DNA from: Burkholderia cepacia GG4 | GTDB taxonomy: Bacteria; Pseudomonadota; Gammaproteobacteria; Burkholderiales; Burkholderiaceae | DNA: 64,000 bases | Reading direction: 5' to 3' | NCBI RefSeq assembly: GCF_000292915.1 | Contig: NC_018513.1 | Location: 2,852,001 to 2,916,000 of the forward strand | In this document: positions 49,030 to 58,615 of the stretch, in pieces | Layout: every line of letters begins with the position of its first letter | Numbering within the stretch: position 1 is the stretch's first letter | The notes under the pieces: model-generated | Database searches by the model: none | What the model was told of the DNA's origin: nothing | The model's input: the letters and a program-made list of their open reading frames with translations, nothing else | Translations under genes and position numbers: made by a program

Positions 49030-50331
49030 TCAGGTCCGGCCGAGCGCCGTGCCGAGCGCTTCGGACGCCGCGGTCAGGTCCGGCGGCGCCACCCCCGCCG
49101 CGATCTTCAGCAGCGCGGCGCGCAGCATGTCGGACGCGCGGCGCTGCACGTCGAGGCCGCCGCCGGCGAGCCGCACGCCGTGCGCGGCGCGGCGCCACGC
49201 CAGCCCGAGCGTATCGGCCAGCAGCGCTGTGTGGCCGAGCCCGAGCGCGCACGCGGCGGTACCGACCCGATAACCGGCGGCGGAGGCGCGCCAGGCAGCC
49301 CCCGCATCGGCCGCGACCGGATCGGCCGCGAGATCGGCCATCGACGCGTCGGCGGTCTGCAGGAAATCCTCATAGGCATGCGCGTTGACGGTCACGACAC
49401 CGAGCGTGCGGGTGGGCGCCGTCGCGACCGCGTCTTGCTCGGCCCGCGCGGCGTCGGCCTCCCACAACGCTTCCGAGGCGGGCGTGCCGGCGACGTGCCA
49501 GTCCACGGTCAGCCCGTAGTCGTGCAGCACGTCGACGAACGCGACATCCTCGGCGGCCGCGCCGAACAGCGCGAAATCGCGCCACAACAGCGCAAGCGTC
49601 TCGCGCACGAACTCGGGCGGCGCGCTGCGGCGGCCCTGCGCGTGCTCGCCGAGCAGCAGGTTGGTCCGGGCGAGGAAACGTTTCAGTTCAGGTGCGGCGC
49701 TGGCACGCAGCGCGCGCAGGCAGGCGGCGGCGAGCCGCCAGTAGTCGTACGGGGCGCCGTCGGCCAGCGCGGCCAGGGTCGCATCGAGTTCGTCGAGTGC
49801 CGCGTCCGGCGTGCCGTGCGGCGCGCGCAGCACGCCGAGCAGGGCCCGCTCGTAGCGGGCCCGCGCCCGGGTCGCGAACGCGTCGGGCAACGCACGCAGC
49901 GTCGCTGCGGGCACCGCGCGCCCGACGAGTGCCAGCACGTCGAGCGGCACGTTCGCGCGCAAGTCCGCCGCGCCTTGTGTGCGCAGCGCACGGAAATGTC
50001 CGAACAGAACAGGCGAGCAGGCCAGCTCGCGCAGGTTGTGGCGTCCGACCGCCGTCCGGAAATCGTCCAGCGCGACGCGCCAGGCGGCACCGGCCGGTTC
50101 GGCGACGACGAGCGGCGCCGCGGCGGTCAACTGCCCGGCGAAACGCGCGGCCGGCAGCCAGCCGGCTTCGGCCAGCACGGCAGCCGCGGCCGACAGCGGC
50201 GTTGCCGCGTCATCGCGACGCTCGAAGGCGTCGGCGGCCGCCGCGAGCCACGCGTCGGCCGAGCGCACGGCCCCGCCACGCGGGTTGGGCAGTGCGTCAG
50301 GGTGGGGAACGTTCGCCGGATCGGACGTCAT
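49030..50331 (-). CDS. Hypothetical protein resembling the N-terminal part of ChpA/PilL or FimL
   Basis: The 433-residue, alanine-rich, mostly helical protein has no catalytic motif. The block PYDYWRLAAACLRALRAS followed by ELKRFLARTNLLLGEHAQG resembles the pattern W-x-[LI]-A-x3-L-x-A-L ... KRFLARINxxxRxxxEG of the FimL-like scaffold region at the front of the ChpA/PilL pilus chemotaxis kinase. In related genera I recall pilGHIJL between rubredoxin and yqgE, exactly where this gene lies. Histidine kinase, CheW and receiver domains are absent. It may be a remnant, or a retained FimL-like scaffold. The start is ATG 50331 (GTG 50343 also possible). Confidence 0.6.
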   Translation of the reverse strand: MTSDPANVPHPDALPNPRGGAVRSADAWLAAAADAFERRDDAATPLSAAAAVLAEAGWLPAARFAGQLTAAAPLVVAEPAGAAWRVALDDFRTAVGRHNLRELACSPVLFGHFRALRTQGAADLRANVPLDVLALVGRAVPAATLRALPDAFATRARARYERALLGVLRAPHGTPDAALDELDATLAALADGAPYDYWRLAAACLRALRASAAPELKRFLARTNLLLGEHAQGRRSAPPEFVRETLALLWRDFALFGAAAEDVAFVDVLHDYGLTVDWHVAGTPASEALWEADAARAEQDAVATAPTRTLGVVTVNAHAYEDFLQTADASMADLAADPVAADAGAAWRASAAGYRVGTAACALGLGHTALLADTLGLAWRRAAHGVRLAGGGLDVQRRASDMLRAALLKIAAGVAPPDLTAASEALGTALGRT

Positions 50332-50435
50332 GGACACGCGCACCTGTCATCGTCGAGTCGCTCGCGCCGGCCGCGGCGCGCAAGCGCCGGGCAACCGCGA
50401 GGCCGGAGCGGTGTGTCCGTGGGCCGGGGGTCCGG

Positions 50436-50606
50436 TCAGATCTGGACCATCTCGAAGTCTTCCTTGCGGGCGCCGCATTCGGGGCACGTCCAGTTGATCG
50501 GGACGTCTTCCCAGCGCGTGCCCGGGGCGATGCCCTCTTCGGGCAGCCCAGCTTCTTCGTCATAAATCCAGCCACAAATCAGGCACATCCAGCTCTTGTA
50601 TTCCAT
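50436..50606 (-). CDS. rubA: Rubredoxin
   Basis: The 56-residue electron-transfer protein has both CxxC iron-binding knuckles: MCLICGWIYDEEAG near the N-terminus and TCPECGARKEDFE near the C-terminus, with PEEGIAPGTRWEDVP between. Rubredoxins hand electrons to oxygenases or detoxifying enzymes. It is too short for common ORF cut-offs but is unmistakable. It lies 104 bases upstream of the ChpA-like remnant and is divergent from thiD; a rubA-thiD pairing is common in Burkholderiales. Confidence 0.96.
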   Translation of the reverse strand: MEYKSWMCLICGWIYDEEAGLPEEGIAPGTRWEDVPINWTCPECGARKEDFEMVQI

Positions 50607-50859
50607 CTTAAGCCGCGTCGGGAAAGTCGGTAAATTCGGGAGCCATGATGGTACCGTGTCGGGGCCGGACTGCCTAGCAATCGCAATGGAGTACGGCGAC
50701 TACGTTGCGCTGCGCTAAAAAATCCGTCGTGCGGGCCGGATTCCGCCGCATAATGGCTGCAAAGTGCGGCCTGCCGGGCAACACAGGGCAAAAAAAGGCC
50801 CACTCGCCCCGCCGTCCGCATCTCCGTCGCTTCCCCGTTTTTTCTTGCCCCATTTTTAC

Positions 50860-51726
50860 ATGTCCAGCAACGCCCCTCCGATCGTCCTCACCTTCGGCCT
50901 GTCCGATCCCACCGGCGGCTCCGGCCTCCAAGCCGATCTGATGACCCTGGCGAGCATGGGCTGTCACGGCGTATCCGTCCTGACGGGCTATACCGTGCGC
51001 GACTCGGCCGCCTGCGACGAAGTGACCGGCCTCGATCCCGATGTCGTCGCCGCCCAGGCGCGCATGCTGCTCGAGGACATGCCGGTTGCCGCGTTCAAGA
51101 TCGGCGCGGCGACGCGCGCGGAAGTCGTGAGCGCGATCGCCGAAGTGGTCGCCGACTACGACGGCGTGCCGCTCGTGCTCGCGCCGGACTTCACGCTCGA
51201 CGACGAGCACGTCCTTGCCGCCGACGACCTGCGCGAATCGATCGCCGACCTGCTCGCGCCGCAAACGACGCTGCTGGTCGCCGACTACGCGACGCTGATC
51301 GCGCTCGCGCAACCGGACGGCGATGCCGAGGCGCCGAATCTCGACGCGGCCGTGTCGCACCTGCTGTCGCAGGGCTGCGAATACATCCTGTCGTCGGAGA
51401 CGGGCTCGCACCGGCTCGTCAACACGCTGTACGGCGAGGAAGGCCAGCTTCGCGAAGACATGTGGGATCGCTCGCCGCACCGGCTGATGGGCATCACCGA
51501 CACGCTCGGCGCGGCGATCGCCGCGCTGCTCGCCAATGGCCAGGAGCCGCCCGAAGCGGTTCGCGAAGCGCAGGAGTACCTGTATCAGGCGGTACGCGAC
51601 GCGTTCCGGCCCGGCATGGGCGCGTACCTGCCCGACCGGTTCTTCTGGGCCCGCAGCAATGACGATGCGGATACGCCGCCGGCCGTGAAGGCCGATCCGG
51701 TGCCGAGGACTTCGCACCGGCATTGA
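50860..51726 (+). CDS. thiD: Hydroxymethylpyrimidine/phosphomethylpyrimidine kinase
   Basis: The 288-residue ribokinase-family enzyme phosphorylates HMP and HMP-P for thiamine synthesis. The N-terminal GLSDPTGGSGLQADLMTLASMGCHG matches ThiD. The C-terminal GITDTLGAAIAALLANG corresponds to the usual G-x-G-D-x anion-hole motif (GTGDT in most), here with ITDTLGAA, a mild deviation. There is a 30-residue C-terminal extension. The start at 50860 gives the canonical length. An intrinsic terminator follows the stop by 51 bases. Confidence 0.88.
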   Translation: MSSNAPPIVLTFGLSDPTGGSGLQADLMTLASMGCHGVSVLTGYTVRDSAACDEVTGLDPDVVAAQARMLLEDMPVAAFKIGAATRAEVVSAIAEVVADYDGVPLVLAPDFTLDDEHVLAADDLRESIADLLAPQTTLLVADYATLIALAQPDGDAEAPNLDAAVSHLLSQGCEYILSSETGSHRLVNTLYGEEGQLREDMWDRSPHRLMGITDTLGAAIAALLANGQEPPEAVREAQEYLYQAVRDAFRPGMGAYLPDRFFWARSNDDADTPPAVKADPVPRTSHRH

Positions 51727-51777
51727 CGCACGCATGGCGGCCCTGCGCCGCCGTCGCGCGCGCCTGATCATCGCTTC

Positions 51778-51800
51778 GGGGCGGCACGGCCGCCCCTTTT
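51778..51800 (+). terminator. Intrinsic terminator of thiD
   Basis: An 8-bp perfect stem (GGGGCGGC / GCCGCCCC) with loop ACG is followed directly by TTTT on the plus strand, 51 bases after the thiD stop. Confidence 0.75.
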
Positions 51801-51834
51801 CGTGCGCGTCGCGAATTCCGCGCGCGCAAATAAA

Positions 51835-51862
51835 AAAAGACCCGCATCGCTGCGGGTCTTTT
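51835..51862 (-). terminator. Bidirectional intrinsic terminator of groEL
   Basis: A 12-bp perfect stem (AAAAGACCCGCA / TGCGGGTCTTTT) with loop TCGC lies 56 bases after the groEL stop. On the minus strand the T-run is seven long because of the adjacent A-tract. It can also serve as a back-up for thiD from the other side. Confidence 0.85.
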
Positions 51863-51917
51863 CTTTTGGCTGGAACGCGCATCGCTGCGCGTTCCGGACA
51901 CAATCGACCGAAGTCGA

Positions 51918-53561
<1,644 letters not shown>

Positions 53562-53604
53562 CTAACTCCTTGAATTCTTGGGAATATGTACCGTCGGCGG
53601 ACGC

Positions 53605-53898
53605 TTACTGCGCGTTGACCACGGCCATGATGTCTTCTTCGCGCATGACCAGCAGTTCCTGGCCGTCGACCTTGACGGTCTGACCAGCGTACTTGCCGAA
53701 CAGGACGCGATCGCCGACCTTCACGTCGAGCGCGATCGCCGCGCCCTTGTCGTCGCGCTTGCCCGGGCCGACCGCGAGGATCTCGCCTTGATCCGGCTTC
53801 TCAGCAGCAGCTTCGGGGATCACGATGCCCGAGGCGGTCTTGGTTTCCTGATCCAGGCGCTTGACGATCACGCGATCGTGCAAAGGACGAAGGTTCAT
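53605..53898 (-). CDS. groES: 10 kDa co-chaperonin GroES
   Basis: The 97-residue protein caps the GroEL ring. [18 protein letters not shown] and the GGIVIP-like [14 protein letters not shown] mobile-loop region are clear, and the [25 protein letters not shown]-terminus is typical. I chose the ATG at 53898 because a ribosome binding site (AGGAG) lies five bases before it; a GTG two codons upstream is open but unlikely. The CIRCE operator and a strong promoter lie just upstream. Confidence 0.97.
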   Translation of the reverse strand: MNLRPLHDRVIVKRLDQETKTASGIVIPEAAAEKPDQGEILAVGPGKRDDKGAAIALDVKVGDRVLFGKYAGQTVKVDGQELLVMREEDIMAVVNAQ

Positions 53899-53971
53899 AT
53901 TCACTCCTCTCTTGACTGAGATTGAAGAACGCTTAGGGAATCTGCCCGGCGGATCGCCCGGCAGAGAATTG

Positions 53972-53998
53972 TTAGCACTCTCGTGCAGCGAGTGCTAA
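53972..53998. promoter_or_regulatory. CIRCE operator (HrcA binding site) of groESL
   Basis: The sequence TTAGCACTC - 9 bases - GAGTGCTAA is a perfect match to the consensus CIRCE inverted repeat. It begins directly downstream of the -10 box and covers the transcription start, so HrcA binding would block groESL transcription under normal conditions. hrcA itself is not in this window. Confidence 0.97.
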
Positions 53999-54026
53999 TT
54001 ATATGGACGGGTTTTGACAAATTCAA
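53998..54026 (-). promoter_or_regulatory. groESL promoter, sigma-70 with overlapping sigma-32-like elements
   Basis: On the minus strand TTGAAT (54026-54021) and TATAAT (54003-53998) are 17 bases apart. The same region reads TCTTGAAT and CCATATA, similar to sigma-32 elements CTTGAA and CCCATnTA. The -10 shares its last base with the CIRCE element, giving a compact dual control. Confidence 0.75.
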
Positions 54027-54422
54027 GAAGGGGAACCGGACGAATTTTCGCGGCGGCAAAGCGCCGGGCAAACCACACGAAACCAGAGAAAACCCCTTTA
54101 AAAACAAAATCCTGAGCAATCCGTACCGGCACGATCGGCGCGCGCGCGGTGCCCTGAAAATCATTCAGCCCCGTTTTGACACCGGGTAAGCACGGAGTTC
54201 CGGCGGCCGGCGACGTCGCAAGAAAAAACCTGCGCGAGCGCCAGGGCCGTCCATCGCAACACCCTCTTCGCGCACGTCGGACTCCCCTCGCGCCGGGCTC
54301 CTCGCCGCACCATCGATCCGGATCGATTCATTCAATTTTATTACGTATATCTTACAGTTTATCTCAACATCAAACGTGCTCGACGCCCATCCGTAAGCCA
54401 CCCCATTACATTCAGTAATTTA
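54027..54422. other. Non-coding stretch between groESL promoter and iron operon
   Basis: About 400 bases lie between the divergent groESL promoter and the Fur box. The part 54320-54420 is distinctly AT-rich. I found no credible gene, RNA structure or repeat. Two short reading frames (up to about 80 codons) have no recognisable content. Confidence 0.5.
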
Positions 54423-54441
54423 GATGCGAATCATTCTCGTT
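54423..54441 (+). promoter_or_regulatory. Fur box upstream of the iron operon
   Basis: The stretch GATGCGAATCATTCTCGTT matches the 19-bp Fur consensus GATAATGATAATCATTATC in the 7-1-7 form (TGCGAATCATTCTCG against TGATAATCATTATCA, 11 of 15). It lies just upstream of the -35 box and is the expected place for Fur repression. The genes that follow include a ferric ABC transporter, which supports the call. Confidence 0.7.
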
Positions 54442-54445
54442 TACA

Positions 54446-54474
54446 TTGACTTTCGCATTTGACACTCCTACGAT
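54446..54474 (+). promoter_or_regulatory. Sigma-70-type promoter of the iron operon
   Basis: TTGACT (54446-54451) and TACGAT (54469-54474) are 17 bases apart, immediately after the Fur box and about 100 bases before the porin start. Fur bound at 54423-54441 would overlap the upstream edge of RNA polymerase. Confidence 0.55.
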
Positions 54475-54577
54475 GCGCCGCGTTGCGTTCATCTTCGTGC
54501 CCTGGCCAAACGGTGCCGAGCGTCCGGACAGCGACCGACATGCAGGACTCCACACTAAATAGAACCAGGGATTTGAT

Positions 54578-56044
54578 ATGAAGTTTGCGTCGTTCCAGGG
54601 AGACAGCGTCCGCGCCCGGATGCGCCCCGCCGCGTGCGCGGCCCTCGTCGCCGGCGCGGCGCTCGCCAGCGCTGCCGCTTACGCGGACACGCCGGTCGAC
54701 GCGCAACCCGAAGCGCCCGAGGCCGACCTCGCGATCCAGGCGAAGCCGACCAACATGCTGACCGGCATCTGGACCCGCCAGAACCTGCTCGGCGACATGG
54801 GCGGCATCCGCCCGTGGCTCGGCAAGTACGGCGCGACGCTGCAGATCACCGAAACCAGCGAATACCTCGCGAACCTGCGCGGCGGCCTGAACCGCGGCGG
54901 CACCTACGACGGGCTGACGACGGCCACGCTGACGGTCGACACGCAGAAGGCGATCGGCCTGCCCGGCGGCACGTTCAACGTTAGCGCGCTGCAGATCCAC
55001 GGCCGCAACCTGAGCGCGGCGAACCTCGGCACGCTCAACACCGCGAGCGGCATCGAGGCGCAGGACACGACGCGCCTGTGGGAGCTGTGGTACCAGCAGT
55101 CGTTCCTCGACAAGCGCGTCGACGTGAAGATCGGCCAGCAGAGCCTGGACCAGGAGTTCATGGTCAGCACGTACGCGAACAGCTTCGTCAACACGATGTT
55201 CGGCTGGCCCGCGCTGCCGTCGTACGACCTGCCGAGCGGCGGCCCCGCGTATCCGCTCGCCGGCCTCGGCGTGCGCGTGCGCGGCCAGATCACGCCGAAG
55301 CTCACCGCGCTCGCGGGCGTGTTCGACGGCGATCCGCTCGGCAACAACCCGAACAACCTCAGCGGCACGAACTTCAACCTGCACAACGGCACGCTCTACA
55401 TCGGCGAGTTGCAGTACGCGCTGAACCAGCCGTCCGACGGCGAGATGGACACCGGCCGCTCGGCCGGGCTGCCGGGCACCTACAAGATCGGCGTCTGGTA
55501 TCACAACGGCCGCTTCGCGGACCAGAACGTCGGCACCGACGGGCTGTCGCTCGCGGATTCCGCCTCGAACGGCAACGCGCAGCAGCATCACGGCAACTAC
55601 AGCTTCTACGCGGTGGCCGACCAGATGATCTGGCGCCCCGACCCGAGCGGCCCGAGAAGCCTCGGCGTGTTCGCGCGCGTGATGGGCGCGCCGGGCGATC
55701 GCAACCTCGTGAGCTTCGCAGCCAACGCGGGCGTCGTGCTGAAGGCGCCGTTCGCCGGCCGCGACAACGACAGCGTCGGCCTCGCCGTCACGTACATCCA
55801 GGTCGGCAGCCACGTGACCGACCTCGACCAGGCCGCGCAGCAGGCCGCGGCCAGCCCGTACGGCGTGCGCACCCGCGAGACGACGCTCGAAGCGACCTAC
55901 CAGTACCAGGTCAACCCGTGGTGGATCGTCCAGGCCGACGCGCAGTACACGTTCAATGCCGGCGCCGGCCAGAACCCGAACGACGCGACCCGGCCGCTGC
56001 GCAACACGTTCGTGCTCGGCGCGCGTACGACGATCACGTTCTGA
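54578..56044 (+). CDS. OprB-family carbohydrate-selective porin
   Basis: The 488-residue protein has a signal peptide (basic start, hydrophobic core CAALVAGAALASAAAYA, cut near residue 36) and an OprB-type beta-barrel. Family-typical blocks are GIWTRQNLLGDMGGIRPWL, LWELWYQQSFLDKRVDVKIGQ and the closing strand LRNTFVLGARTTITF with a terminal aromatic residue, the usual outer-membrane signal. OprB porins normally pass sugars. Its position as the first gene after a Fur box and ahead of a ferric transporter is unusual and suggests that it admits an iron compound or small chelate; that is inference. Confidence 0.85.
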   Translation: MKFASFQGDSVRARMRPAACAALVAGAALASAAAYADTPVDAQPEAPEADLAIQAKPTNMLTGIWTRQNLLGDMGGIRPWLGKYGATLQITETSEYLANLRGGLNRGGTYDGLTTATLTVDTQKAIGLPGGTFNVSALQIHGRNLSAANLGTLNTASGIEAQDTTRLWELWYQQSFLDKRVDVKIGQQSLDQEFMVSTYANSFVNTMFGWPALPSYDLPSGGPAYPLAGLGVRVRGQITPKLTALAGVFDGDPLGNNPNNLSGTNFNLHNGTLYIGELQYALNQPSDGEMDTGRSAGLPGTYKIGVWYHNGRFADQNVGTDGLSLADSASNGNAQQHHGNYSFYAVADQMIWRPDPSGPRSLGVFARVMGAPGDRNLVSFAANAGVVLKAPFAGRDNDSVGLAVTYIQVGSHVTDLDQAAQQAAASPYGVRTRETTLEATYQYQVNPWWIVQADAQYTFNAGAGQNPNDATRPLRNTFVLGARTTITF

Positions 56045-56121
56045 GCGACGCGCCCACGCCACCCGCACCTGTCGCCCATTTTCGCGCGCCGCCCGGGCGG
56101 CGTGCTCCCCAGGAGACTCAC

Positions 56122-57255
56122 ATGATCCAATCCGCCCCGCTTCGCCGCCTCGCGACGGGCGCACTGGCCGCCGCCGCGCTGACGGCCGCCGCCGGCGCAC
56201 TCGCCGAGCCGCAAGGTTTCCTCGAGACCCTGCATCGCCACACCACGCTCGTCAACACGGTGCCGGACAACGGCGACCAGAACCCGTACGCGATCGCGGT
56301 CGCGCCGGTGTCGGCCGGCACGATCCAGGCGGGCGACGTGCTCGTCGACAACTTCAACAACTCGGCGAACCTGCAGGGCACCGGCAGCACGATCGTCAAC
56401 TACCGCCCGTCGACGAAGCAGCTGAGTCTGTTCGCATCGATCCCGCGCGACCTGAAGGCATGCCCGGGCGGCGTCGGCCTGTCGACGGCAATGACGATGC
56501 TGAAATCCGGCTGGGTGATCGTCGGCAGCACGCCGAGCAACGACGGCACGACGAACACCAAGGGCGCCGGCTGCCTGATCGTGCTCGATCCGCAGGGCAA
56601 GATCGCCTCGACGTGGTCGACCCCGAACATCAACGACCCGTGGGGCAACATGGCCGTGGTCGACCGCGGCGACAGCGCGACGCTGTTCGTCAGCATGGCC
56701 GGCTTCGGCGTCGGCGGCGCGGACGGCAATCCGCCCGTCTACAAGCAGGCGACCGTGCTGCGCCTCGATCTCGACGTGCCGGCAGGCAAGCCGCCCGTCA
56801 TCAAGCAGGAAACGATCGTCGCGAGCGGCCTCGGCGCGCAGGCCGACAAGGGTGTGTTCCTGGTCGGCCCGACCGGCCTCGCGTTGTCCGGCGACCAGAA
56901 GAAGCTGTACGTGTCGGACGCGATCGGCAACCGGATCGTCGAGATCGACGACCCGCTCACGCGCGAGACCAGCGCGGGCGTCGGCCGCCAGATCACCGCC
57001 GACGGCTTCCTGCGCCGTCCGCTCGCGCTCGCGACCGCACCGAACGGCCACCTGCTCGCGACCAACGCGCAGAACGGCCAGGTCGTCGAGATCGACCCGG
57101 TCGCCGGCAAGCAGATCTACGCACGCTGGATCAATACCGACAAGGCGCAGACGCCCCCCGGCAACGGCAACCTGTTCGGCATCGCAATGACGCCTGAAGG
57201 CGACGGCTTCTACTACGTCGCGGACGACGTCAACACGCTGTTGCTCGCGAAGTAA
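56122..57255 (+). CDS. Periplasmic beta-propeller protein (NHL/SMP-30-like), function unknown
   Basis: The 377-residue protein has a clear signal peptide (RRLATGALAAAALTAAAGALA, cleaved near residue 28) and repeated blade-like segments such as GPTGLALSGDQKKLYVSDAIGNRIVEID and LALATAPNGHLLATNAQNGQVVEID, typical of six-bladed NHL or SMP-30 propellers. No catalytic residue can be assigned. A strong ribosome binding site (AGGAG) precedes the ATG at 56122. The stop overlaps a possible start of the next gene (TAATG). Its place between a porin and a peroxidase suggests a periplasmic partner of the iron system. Confidence 0.82.
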   Translation: MIQSAPLRRLATGALAAAALTAAAGALAEPQGFLETLHRHTTLVNTVPDNGDQNPYAIAVAPVSAGTIQAGDVLVDNFNNSANLQGTGSTIVNYRPSTKQLSLFASIPRDLKACPGGVGLSTAMTMLKSGWVIVGSTPSNDGTTNTKGAGCLIVLDPQGKIASTWSTPNINDPWGNMAVVDRGDSATLFVSMAGFGVGGADGNPPVYKQATVLRLDLDVPAGKPPVIKQETIVASGLGAQADKGVFLVGPTGLALSGDQKKLYVSDAIGNRIVEIDDPLTRETSAGVGRQITADGFLRRPLALATAPNGHLLATNAQNGQVVEIDPVAGKQIYARWINTDKAQTPPGNGNLFGIAMTPEGDGFYYVADDVNTLLLAK

Positions 57256-57266
57256 TGGAGCCCACC

Positions 57267-58553
57267 ATGGCAGACGATTCCAACCAGCCACCACGCCCCG
57301 CGCGGCGCGGTTTCCTGAAGGCGGGTGGCGCCGCAGTGGCCGCCGGCCTCGCAGCGGCATCGATCCCGGCCGCGAAGGCCGCGGATGCGCCCGCCGCCGC
57401 GCACGACGGCGTCGAGCCGTTCTACGGCCAGCACCAGAGCGGCATCGCGACGCCGCAGCAGCGCCACGCGTATTTCGCGGCGCTCGACCTGACGACGGCC
57501 CAGCGCGCGGACGTCATTGCGCTGCTGAAGACCTGGACCGACGCTGCCGCGCGGATGACGCGCGGCGACACCGCGCAACCGCTCGCCGTGACGGGCAGCG
57601 ACGACGTCGCGCCGGCCGACGGGGGCGACGCGCTCGGCCTCGGCCCCGCACGCCTGACCATCACGTTCGGCTTCGGGCCAGGCCTGTTCGCGCTCGCGGG
57701 CAAGGATCGCTACGGCCTCGCGAAACATCGCCCCGCCGCGCTCGTCGACCTGCCGCGTTTCAACGGCGATCAGTTGCTGCCCGAGAAAACCGGCGGCGAC
57801 CTGTTCATCCAGGCGTGCGCAGACGATGCACAGGTCGCGTTCCACGCCGTGCGCCAGCTCGTGCGCCTTGGCGCGAAGGCGACGCAGATGCGCTGGGGCC
57901 AGGCCGGCTTCACGTCGGGCAAGCCCGGCGAGACGCCGCGCAACCTGATGGGCTTCAAGGACGGCACGATGAATCCGCCGATGTCCGATCCGGCCGCGAT
58001 GAATGAATTCGTGTGGGCCGGCAGCGAAGGCCCCGCGTGGATGAACGGCGGCACCTACACGGTCGTGCGCCGGATCCGCATCACGCTCGAGCACTGGGAT
58101 AACACGGAGCTCGGCTTCCAGGAGCAGGTGGTCGGCCGCCACAAATACAGCGGCGCGCCGCTCGGCCAGAAGCACGAGTTCGAGGCGCTCGATCTCGATG
58201 CGGCCGACAAGGACGGCAACCCGGTGATCCCCGACAACGCTCACGCGCGCCTCGCATCGCCGCAGCTCAACAACGGCGCGCAGATCCTGCGCCGCGCGTA
58301 TTCGTACAACGACAGCGCGAACTTCTACATCGAGCGCTGGCCGCCGTGGCGCCAGCAGACCGAGTACGACGCGGGGCTGATGTTCGTCGCGCACCAGCGC
58401 GACCCGCGCCGCGGCTTCATCCCGATCAACGAGAAGCTCGCGAAGCTGGACATCATGAACCAGTTCACCACGCACGTCGGCAGCGCGATCTTCGCGTGCC
58501 CGCCGGGCGCGCAACCGGGTTCATACATCGGCGCCGCACTGTTCGAAGCATGA
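57267..58553 (+). CDS. Tat-exported Dyp-type haem peroxidase (EfeB-like)
   Basis: The 428-residue enzyme begins with a twin-arginine signal (PARRGFLKAGGAAVAAG) and is exported folded with haem. The DyP hallmark GxxDG appears as MGFKDGTMNP near residue 225, with its catalytic aspartate. The proximal haem histidine is probably in DNAHARLASP near residue 315, followed by RRAYSYND. In EfeUOB systems this family helps to extract iron from haem or to oxidise Fe(II). I chose ATG 57267 for its ribosome binding site (GGAG); an ATG at 57255 overlapping the previous stop is also possible. The operon has fbpABC in place of efeUO. Confidence 0.9.
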   Translation: MADDSNQPPRPARRGFLKAGGAAVAAGLAAASIPAAKAADAPAAAHDGVEPFYGQHQSGIATPQQRHAYFAALDLTTAQRADVIALLKTWTDAAARMTRGDTAQPLAVTGSDDVAPADGGDALGLGPARLTITFGFGPGLFALAGKDRYGLAKHRPAALVDLPRFNGDQLLPEKTGGDLFIQACADDAQVAFHAVRQLVRLGAKATQMRWGQAGFTSGKPGETPRNLMGFKDGTMNPPMSDPAAMNEFVWAGSEGPAWMNGGTYTVVRRIRITLEHWDNTELGFQEQVVGRHKYSGAPLGQKHEFEALDLDAADKDGNPVIPDNAHARLASPQLNNGAQILRRAYSYNDSANFYIERWPPWRQQTEYDAGLMFVAHQRDPRRGFIPINEKLAKLDIMNQFTTHVGSAIFACPPGAQPGSYIGAALFEA

Positions 58554-58615
58554 CGGTGCGACGACGTACGACGCACTCCTTCCCGGTCCGTCCGGATGCA
58601 ACCTACGACCACGAC

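Noticed and set aside
50297..50575. A 92-codon minus-strand frame near rubredoxin
   Set aside because: It is in a different frame from the clear rubredoxin (50436-50606) and has no recognisable content.
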